Assembly (NCBI GenBank): GCA_012184525.1
Contig: WOFQ01000001.1
Location: 2,356,001 to 2,420,000 of the forward strand
Length of the DNA stretch: 64,000 nucleotides
Reading direction: 5' to 3'
DNA from: Xenoacremonium recifei
Taxonomy: Eukaryota; Ascomycota; Sordariomycetes; Hypocreales; Nectriaceae
In this document: positions 57,111 through 64,000 of the stretch, piece by piece
Layout of the letters: each line of letters opens with the position of its first letter
Position numbering within the stretch: position 1 is the stretch's first letter
Program-made: the position numbers and the translations under genes
Notes under the pieces: model-generated
Told to the model about the DNA's origin: nothing
The model's input: only the letters and a program-made list of their open reading frames with translations
Database searches by the model: none

Positions 57111-59405
57111 ATGGCCAGCTTCCGCCTGAAGATCGAAGACGGGCAGTTCCGTGACGGCCACGGTCGGCAGGTGGTCCTGCGCGGCATCAATGTTGCGGCT
57201 GATGCCAAGCTTCCCAGCGAACCCGACCAGCCCTCGCACATAGGCGATGACTTCTTCGATGGCGATAACGTCACCTTCCACCAACGGCCATTCCCTAAAG
57301 AGGATGCACACTTTCACTTTGCGCGGATAAGGCGCTACGGTTTCAATACCATCCGCTACATCTTCACCTGGGAGGCCATTGAGGCGGCTGGGCCGGGGAA
57401 ATATGACGAGGAGTTCATTCAACACACGATCGACATCCTCAGGATAGCGAAGGAATACGGATTCTACGTCTTCATGGATCCTCACCAAGATGTCTGGTCT
57501 CGGTTCACCGGCGGCTCAGGAGCACCTCTCTGGACAATATACGCTTGCGGGCTTAATCCTCAAAGCTTTGCCGCAACCGAAGCCGCCATCGTCCACAACA
57601 CGTACCCAAAACCAGACGAATTCCCCAAGATGATTTGGTCAACAAACTACTATCGGCTCGCTGCTGGTACCATATTTACGCTTTTCTTTGCCGGTAAAGA
57701 TTTCGCTCCCAAATGTATCATCAACGGGATGAATATCCAAGATTTCTTGCAAACACACTTCTTCAAGGCCTGTGAGCATCTTGCTCGGAGGATACACGAG
57801 GCCGGAGATCTTGAGAACGAGGTTGTCATGGGATGGGAGAGCATGAACGAACCTAATAAAGGGATGACGGGCTATAAGGACCTGAACGTCATCCCCAAAG
57901 AACACCCTCTCAAGAAGGGCACGTGTCCGACAATGTGGCAAACCCTTCTCACTGGTATGGGACGAGCCTGTGAGGTCGATACTTGGGATATGGGAGGGTT
58001 AGGCCCGTATAAGACAGGAAGCACGCTTGTTGATCCTCACGGAGAGATCGCATGGCTTCCAGCTGACTATGATGATTCGAGATATGGATGGAAACGTGAT
58101 CCAGGCTGGAAGCTTGGTGAATGTATCTGGGCTCAGCATAGCGTCTGGGATATTAAATCCGACAGCTTGCTGAAGAAGGATTATTTCTCCAAAGACCCCA
58201 AGACCGGCCAGCTCATTGACTATCCCTACTTCACAAACACCTACTTCATGGATTTTTATCGGGGTTACTCTAAGATGTGCCGGGGGATCCACGAGAACTG
58301 TATCATGCTCATGCAGTTTCCGACTCTTGAGCTACCCCCAGAAGTCAAGGGGACTGAAGACGATGACCCCAACATGGCCTTCACCCCTCATTATTACGAC
58401 GGTATCACCTTGATGACGAAACATTGGAACAGCACTTGGAACGTCGATATCGTCGGCGTGCTCCGTGGCAAATACCTGCATCCCGCGTTCGCGATTCGGA
58501 TAGGGGAGACGGCGATTCGCAACTGCTTGCGTGATCAGCTGGCCACGTTGAAGCAAGAGGGAGTCACTCGGATGGGGAACCACCCGTGTGTACTCTCTGA
58601 GTTTGGCATCCCATACGACATGGACGACAAGAAGGCCTATAAGACAGGTGATTACTCCAGCCAGTCCTCGGCATTGGATGCCAATTACTTTGCTGTTGAG
58701 GGATCACACATTGAAGGCTCATGTCTCTGGGTGTATGATACCAAGAACGACCATGCGAGGGGCGACCAATGGAATGGCGAGGACCTGTCTATTGTATCGC
58801 TGGATGACAACCCTCTTCCAACGTCTCCCTTACCGGACACTCCAGGGGACAACTCTTCTAACCCTACTGCTGGAAGTTCCCGAGACGTGCCCGATGACCA
58901 AAGCGTCACGCCGGCAAATTTGAAACGCACTCTAACAACGCCCTCTATCAGCTCGGCGCCATCGTTGAAGGACCCGACGATTACGAATGCTCCTGGCTAT
59001 CGTGCTGCCGAGGCCTTTGTGCGACCTACTCCCACAGTCGTTGCCGGTGATCTCATATCATCTGGATTCGACTTGCGGCGGTGTACCTTTGAGATGAAGC
59101 TGTCTGCTGCAAAGCAACCGGGAGATGACGGACCAACAGTCATCTTTCTGCCCGAGTACCACTTCCCCAAGGACCAGTGTGAAGTCGCCGTGTCATCGGG
59201 GAAGTGGGAACTTGGCATGGACGACGAGGACGGCACTTCACTCCAGAAGCTGAAGTGGTGGCATGGTGATGGTGAACAGAGCATCAAGATCAATGGTCTA
59301 ATCAGGAAGCACAATGTTCCTCAGGGAACTGAGGAAGAAGCTGGATACTTGGAGCAGTGCCAGGAGGGGTACGGATACAATTTTGGAAGTTGCAGTGTGA
59401 TGTGA
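57111..59405 (+). CDS. EGH1: GH5 steryl-beta-glucosidase / endoglycoceramidase-related hydrolase
   Basis: 764 residues, single exon. Belongs to the fungal EGCrP2/Sgl1/Egh1 branch of GH5, which removes glucose from ergosteryl glucoside. The TIM barrel starts at once (MASFRLKIEDGQFRDGHGRQ, then VVLRGINVAADAKLP) without a signal peptide, so the enzyme is intracellular or vacuolar. Catalytic residues are visible: acid/base Glu247 in GWESMNEPNKG and nucleophile Glu497 in VLSEFGIPYDM; also FMDPHQDVWSRFTGGSGAP and FTPHYYDG. After a Ser/Thr/Pro-rich linker (about 570-650) comes a C-terminal beta domain (TVIFLPEYHFPKDQ, KWWHGDGEQSIKI), ending in Cys-rich GSCSVM. In Cryptococcus this enzyme affects steryl-glucoside levels and virulence; here the role is inferred from family. 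Confidence 0.93.
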   Translation: MASFRLKIEDGQFRDGHGRQVVLRGINVAADAKLPSEPDQPSHIGDDFFDGDNVTFHQRPFPKEDAHFHFARIRRYGFNTIRYIFTWEAIEAAGPGKYDEEFIQHTIDILRIAKEYGFYVFMDPHQDVWSRFTGGSGAPLWTIYACGLNPQSFAATEAAIVHNTYPKPDEFPKMIWSTNYYRLAAGTIFTLFFAGKDFAPKCIINGMNIQDFLQTHFFKACEHLARRIHEAGDLENEVVMGWESMNEPNKGMTGYKDLNVIPKEHPLKKGTCPTMWQTLLTGMGRACEVDTWDMGGLGPYKTGSTLVDPHGEIAWLPADYDDSRYGWKRDPGWKLGECIWAQHSVWDIKSDSLLKKDYFSKDPKTGQLIDYPYFTNTYFMDFYRGYSKMCRGIHENCIMLMQFPTLELPPEVKGTEDDDPNMAFTPHYYDGITLMTKHWNSTWNVDIVGVLRGKYLHPAFAIRIGETAIRNCLRDQLATLKQEGVTRMGNHPCVLSEFGIPYDMDDKKAYKTGDYSSQSSALDANYFAVEGSHIEGSCLWVYDTKNDHARGDQWNGEDLSIVSLDDNPLPTSPLPDTPGDNSSNPTAGSSRDVPDDQSVTPANLKRTLTTPSISSAPSLKDPTITNAPGYRAAEAFVRPTPTVVAGDLISSGFDLRRCTFEMKLSAAKQPGDDGPTVIFLPEYHFPKDQCEVAVSSGKWELGMDDEDGTSLQKLKWWHGDGEQSIKINGLIRKHNVPQGTEEEAGYLEQCQEGYGYNFGSCSVM

Positions 59406-59588
59406 TTGTGTGCAGACGGGGAGTGCTTTTTATATTATCATATTGATGCGGACGGATAAGTTGCATGATTACGTGTCTTTCCGGCGGACACGGAGTTACG
59501 GAGTCGGGCATCTTGCGATTTTTTCTGGCTTTAGTAGATTTTTTGGCATGATATAGTAAAGAGAGGTGCTTACTTTACCTACCGACCG

Positions 59589-59598
59589 TACGGAGTAC
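59589..59598 (-). repeat. GTACTCCGTA intergenic decamer, copy 4
   Basis: Exact copy, reverse orientation. Confidence 0.6.
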
Positions 59599-59794
59599 TA
59601 TTTATTAATTGTTTCCTCGTTTGTGCTCCGGCTTACTGGGGGTTGAAGATGGCCGTGTCCGCACCGAGGTTTATGGTGACAGCACTCGCAGCAATAAAGG
59701 TTGAAATTATTTATAGAAAGCATAAGTCGCCGGCAATGTCGACCAAAGGCCTCCTCATTACCAAAAAATCTCATTGCCGGAGCCATTGTACGTA

Positions 59795-59804
59795 GTACTC
59801 CGTA
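59795..59804 (+). repeat. GTACTCCGTA intergenic decamer, copy 5
   Basis: Exact copy, about 200 nt from copy 4 and in the opposite orientation. Confidence 0.6.
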
Positions 59805-60656
59805 GACTTGAGTCGGGTTACTCCACGCGTTTGGGAGAGGAGATTGCAACCTCGTATTGCTGATGATAGCTGAGAACCTTGATTTAGTTCAGCACGACTA
59901 GGTACCTAGGTTACTCAACGAATTGGTCTTTTACAGACGTCAAGGCGAGTTTCCGCGGACACCAGCACACCATGTTGAATCAACTCCCTAATTGACATTC
60001 TGTATCAATGCCCCAAGGAGCATGAGAGGTAGTGAAATGGGCAATTCTTTTCTTCTCTTTTTCTTTCTTTCTCCCATGAAAACCCATCCTTACCTTAGTC
60101 TCGGCACCTTGACAGCTAGGGTCCAGGTCTCTCCATTCAGGCGTTTAGTGCGGCGCCACAAGGGATCCAGCCCTGGAGTTCAGCCTCGCGGACCCTTTGC
60201 GCACTAAAGCAAGTAAGGTTTGTACGTAAGGTACTCTGTAGGAGGAGGCTGTGGGCGGGCTGGATGCCTCCAGATTCAACCTCACCTCACCATCAACACC
60301 AACCGTGCTGCAGTGCGACTCTGTCCGATCGCAAATCCTCCCCCGGTTCGTACGCCCGCTGCCCCCCAATTCTCAGCGCCATAGCCTTCTGTGCCGCCCC
60401 CAAAGCACGCTGCAAGCCTCCCAGCCGCCCATGCAGCCAGCGCATCCTGCATCCCCCCAGTTCGCCCATCCACCCTCTGCCGCGGCATCTACAGCTCCCA
60501 TTCGCTGGCCGCAGCCTCTCGTCACCTGCCGCTAAGCGCCAGACGCTGGGATACAGCAGTGCAACCAGTGGGATGCGTCGCTGATAATCCCCCCTGGGGC
60601 CATATCCTTGCTAACTCGACCCACGCGCTCCACGCCATACTGCTCCACTGCAGACC

Positions 60657-60761
60657 ATGAATAGCGATAGCTCGCGACGGGTAACTGGTCCCTCTGCCAT
60701 TTTCGACCTGCCACGGGTCCGAGTAGAGGCCCAGGCACAGACGACGACGACGGCGACGCCT

Positions 60762-60792
<31 letters not shown>

Positions 60793-63700
60793 TCGTCGTT
60801 CAGCATCTCCAGAGCCCAGTCCAGGCTCCGACTCCGGCTCAGGCTCCGGTTCGGCTCACTCCGCACGCGCAGGCTCGCATCCCGGCCCTCGAACCGCCGC
60901 CTCGTCTCAGCAATCGGTCCTCGATCGAAGCTCTTGTTCCCGAGGCGACGTCTGACACTTCTTCCTTCTCGACGCCCACGCCCACACCCACCACCAGCAC
61001 CAGGGCCCCTGGCTGCGCTTCTTCGGCTTCGACCCCGTCTCCCAGCTGCGGCCCCCTCTTGTCGACTGCGGGAGCTCGATCTCGAGCTGACACCCTCGGT
61101 TGGCCTGCATCCTCGTCATCTTCGTCCTCGTCCTTCGTCCGCTCCCATTCTGCCCTCCCGACTTCTCCTGCCGGGCATCATCCCGCGCCGCCCAACATGT
61201 TCCCGGCGGGCCAGAGACATGTCTCGGGCACTGATCCCGCGAGGGCCTTCCAGGTCCCTCCGCCGCCTCCCATGTCTCCTCCGAACCAGGCTCAGCAGAT
61301 GAACAACATGATGAACCTGCCTCCTCCTCCTCCTCGATACCCTGGCGCTCCGGGCACGACGACTGCCGGTGTCATGATCCCCCCGCCGCCCGGTCCTCCC
61401 CCGACGAGTGCTCTGGCCCAGCAGCCACCATGGCATGGAACTTTCGGACGCATGTATGATGGGCGACCTGGCTACAATATACCACCGCCGCCGCCAGGCC
61501 AACACCAACCATACAATCCCAAGTTGCATGCCCAGATAGCTGCTGGACAGACACTGGCCATTCCGCCTCCCCCGCCGCCGAGTGAACAGATGAGTGCAAC
61601 GTACATACCTCAAGGAGATACGTATGGAGAGGGCGTGGGTATTCCCGCGTTTGGACTGGAAGATGCATCCCTGACCCTCAACTCACAGTCATGGCCCGTT
61701 TTGACACCCCTTAGCGGGACAGAAACTAATACTACAACACCCATGGATGATGCAAATTCAAGAGACAGGCTCTATCCCGCGAATCCACAACTCCGGGGCA
61801 CATCTACGTCGTCCAATGCAACTACCCCGGGCTCTATACCTCCGGAAGTTGCTGCCCAGTGGTCAATGGACACTGTCCTGATATGGTTGGCAAAGAACCA
61901 GTTTTCGAAAGACTGGCAAGAGACATTCAAAGCCTTGAACCTTCATGGCGCCCACTTTTTGGGGCTTGGGACCGGCCACGGCGGTCGAGGCAACTTTGGC
62001 ATGATGCACCAACAGGTTTATCCAAGATTGGCCCAAGAATGCACCAACAGTGGAACAGGATGGGACCAGCCCCGAGAAAGAGAAGAGGGTAAACGTATGC
62101 GAAGACTGATCCGGAGTATTGTGACTGGTCGACCAGTAGATCCTTCAAAGATGGTGGCGACTGTACACCAGCGGAAAGAGTCTTTGAATGCTGGTCATGG
62201 GAGTGGTATACCAGGCTCGGGCAATGAACCCTTGGAGTCGCCTAATGTGAGTTTCAGGCTACATGGAAGTAAATCAGTGCTAACACAGTCTCAGACACCC
62301 CTCAACGCCCCTGGGCCCGGATTCAGTGGTCGTCGGTTCTCGCAGACCAGAGCAACGACGATGCCGACAACTCTAAACAGTGGCACAATGAGCTCTGACG
62401 CCAGTCATCGCACAATAATGAAGGGTATTGATATCGATGGAGCCCGTCGACATAGCCCTCAAGCCAGCGAATCTGGTGAAGGTGGTACTTTCCGTGGACC
62501 GGCTCGCTCACAAAGTCCAAACGGAAGTCCCAGCCTTTCACAAGCCATGTTCGCCAACAACAATTCCACCCCCGCCCTCTCTGCATCACCAAGCACAACG
62601 AAATTTGGGCATCGATCGCGGAGCAGCATAGATTCGGTGTCATCGAATGCGGCGATATATGGATCCGGAGTCCCGTCTGATGCTGCTGCCATGTTGAGTC
62701 GAAGCATGAACATTAGCGACATTGTCCATGTGAGCCGAAACCACGACGTGCGGTCTCGAGGATCACCCCTTGAAGGTGGTGAGAGATCTGCGGGAGCGGA
62801 GACTCCTGCATCTGCCAAGGACTCCAAGAGCTTCCTGAGCTTGAGCTTCCTTTCGCGAAAGAAGCGACAAAAAGAGGACGGTGCTTATCCATCTCCTGAC
62901 GATATCGAAGGCTCCCCAACATCTCCCAATGGGACTGCAAAATCTTTTGGATTAGGAGTACGGGGCCCCAATGGCAGTGAGACCAACCTCGAGCGTCCCG
63001 GCTCCAGCTGGGGACAGGACGACTCTGTATCGCAGAGACCGAAGAGGATCAACCCAGTTCGAACCTATGTCCTCGCCACTCTGGATTGCTGGAATTACCG
63101 AATGTGCGATATCACGGAGGCAGAAAACGCGGCGGAAATTCGCCAAGTCATCTGTGGCCATCTGGGAATGGATGACTTTGAGACCTCTCATTTATACGCG
63201 ACAGAGCTTGGAAAATTCGAACATGCTGACCCCGTGGACGATCAGAAACTTTTGGCACTAAAGCGCGTTAGAGGCGACGCAGCAGGAAGCCTCAAGTTCT
63301 TCGTCACGCGGCCAGGGGTGCCTCCTGTTGTAGGAAGTCTCAAAGCCAGCGCTGGGATTCCACCCTCGCTATCTCCTGGATACAAGCCGCCTGGCGCATC
63401 ACTTGACGAAGACACGTACGGAGGGCCAAACGGACGGCAACGTTCTAGCTCTTCTCCTCCCTCATCGAGGTCTAATACTTTGATCAAGGATAAGTCAGAC
63501 GAGAAAGGTTTGGCTCAAGAAGCTAGCGAATATCGAGCTGAAATGGAACGGAAGCAACGAGAGTATCTTGCAAAGCGGAAGGCTATGAAGGAGAGCCCGA
63601 CAAGTGCTGATTCAATCGGTCCTGGCATCGTTGGGAGGAATGTAGATTTCGACCAACCCAGGAACTCTCCTTTCGAAGACAAACGGCCGGACCAACTTTT

Positions 63701-64000
63701 CCCTCAACGTCGGCCACCGGCACCACCAGCCGATCCTTCTGCGACGTTGATCAAAGCGAACTCGCTCAGCAAGAGAGGAGGTCATAACCCTCGAAACTCT
63801 AGCGGCAGCGAAGGGTACCCAACCCCTCGACATCCAGCGACTATATCGGGAGATGATTTCGCCGAACGAACCAGGAAGTCGAAGTATCCCCCGCAACAGG
63901 CATCACCGGCTGCTGTTGGAGGTATCGGTGCAGCTCTCGCTGGAATGGGGCGAAATTTGAGCGCTATAGGCCAGTCGACGGCAAATGGCCCGCGAGCGAA
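60657..64000 (+). CDS. bck1: Bck1-type MAPKKK of the cell-wall-integrity pathway (5' part; kinase domain beyond the window)
   Basis: Open from ATG 60657 to the window end, about 1100 residues seen. Bck1 (MIK-1 in Neurospora) links Rho1/Pkc1 to the Mkk-Mpk1 MAP kinases. The N-terminus (MNSDSSRRVTGPSAIFDLPR) leads into a Gln run, Ser/Pro-rich and polyproline segments. A SAM-like domain begins near residue 400 (AAQWSMDTVLIWLAKNQF, then FKALNLHGAHFLGLG and MMHQQVYPRLAQEC). After disordered sequence, a ubiquitin-like RBD lies at about 788-870 (RTYVLATLDCWNYRMCDITE, then AAEIRQVICGHLGM and GSLKFFVTRPG). SAM plus RBD in this order marks Bck1. I model one 42-nt intron, 62247-62288 (GTGAGT, branch GCTAAC, CACAG); it is 3n and stop-free, so the frame is open either way. 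Confidence 0.92.
60762..60791 (+). repeat. CAG repeat encoding ten Gln in bck1
   Basis: One CAA and nine CAG codons in frame; a microsatellite whose length probably varies between strains. Confidence 0.85.

Larger units (their letters stand above)
59406..60656. other. Intergenic between the steryl-glucosidase and bck1
   Basis: About 1.25 kb. Contains two exact decamer copies and one variant (GTACTCTGTA at 60231-60240), then C-rich DNA leading into the bck1 start. Confidence 0.6.

Noticed and set aside
1..64000. CRISPR array, transposon, RIP-degraded repeat, 5S rRNA or secondary-metabolite cluster
   Set aside because: Looked for direct-repeat arrays, terminal repeats with transposase, AT-rich RIP tracts, 5S-like sequence and PKS/NRPS/terpene genes; none seen.

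Overview
The window comes from the nuclear genome of a filamentous ascomycete, most likely a sordariomycete and probably Hypocreales. Protein-coding genes carry many short introns (about 43 modelled, mostly 47-70 nt, GT-AG, often with a CTAAC-type branch site). Intergenic DNA is long and rich in C/T tracts. The glucoamylase, Ssn6, Spt7 and Bck1 homologues all have the filamentous-fungal form. The genus is an inference and cannot be fixed from sequence alone. I support 17 protein-coding genes (two cut by the window edges) and two tRNA genes. There is no CRISPR, prophage, intact transposon or secondary-metabolite cluster.

Layout, left to right: a secreted glucoamylase (minus strand, last few codons off the left edge); the tri-snRNP splicing factor Snu66/SART1; a small orphan protein; a single-pass vacuolar-type membrane protein of the Tag1/DUF3712 family; tRNA-Leu(UAA); ornithine carbamoyltransferase converging on the acetolactate synthase regulatory subunit Ilv6; a KHDC4-like KH-domain RNA-binding protein; a TRAPPC13-like trafficking subunit; about 5 kb without genes; a DENN protein with an internal C1-type zinc finger; a DUF726 (TMCO4/Mil1-like) alpha/beta-hydrolase with RGG boxes; a DNA polymerase iota homologue; a disordered nuclear-type protein; a small conserved protein with a GC-AG intron; ribosomal protein L3; the Ssn6/Cyc8 corepressor; another gene-poor stretch of about 5.3 kb; tRNA-Met(CAU) with an intron; serine hydroxymethyltransferase; SAGA subunit Spt7; a GH5 steryl-glucosidase; and the N-terminal part of the cell-wall-integrity MAPKKK Bck1, running off the right edge.

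This is mainly a housekeeping region, not an accessory island. Recurring themes are RNA processing (Snu66, KHDC4-like), transcription and chromatin (Ssn6, Spt7), membrane traffic (TRAPPC13, DENN), the vacuole and lipids (Tag1-like, steryl-glucosidase, DUF726) and amino-acid/one-carbon metabolism (OTC, Ilv6, SHMT). The three metabolic genes each have a Gcn4/Cpc1-type TGACTC element upstream, which fits cross-pathway control. I did not find a convincing new multi-gene system. The most distinctive observations are a decamer (GTACTCCGTA) recurring in intergenic DNA, unusual domain combinations (UBZ-like finger on Pol iota, C1 in a DENN linker, RGG boxes on a hydrolase), a possible mitochondrial isoform of a small protein, and several stop-free introns of 3n length.
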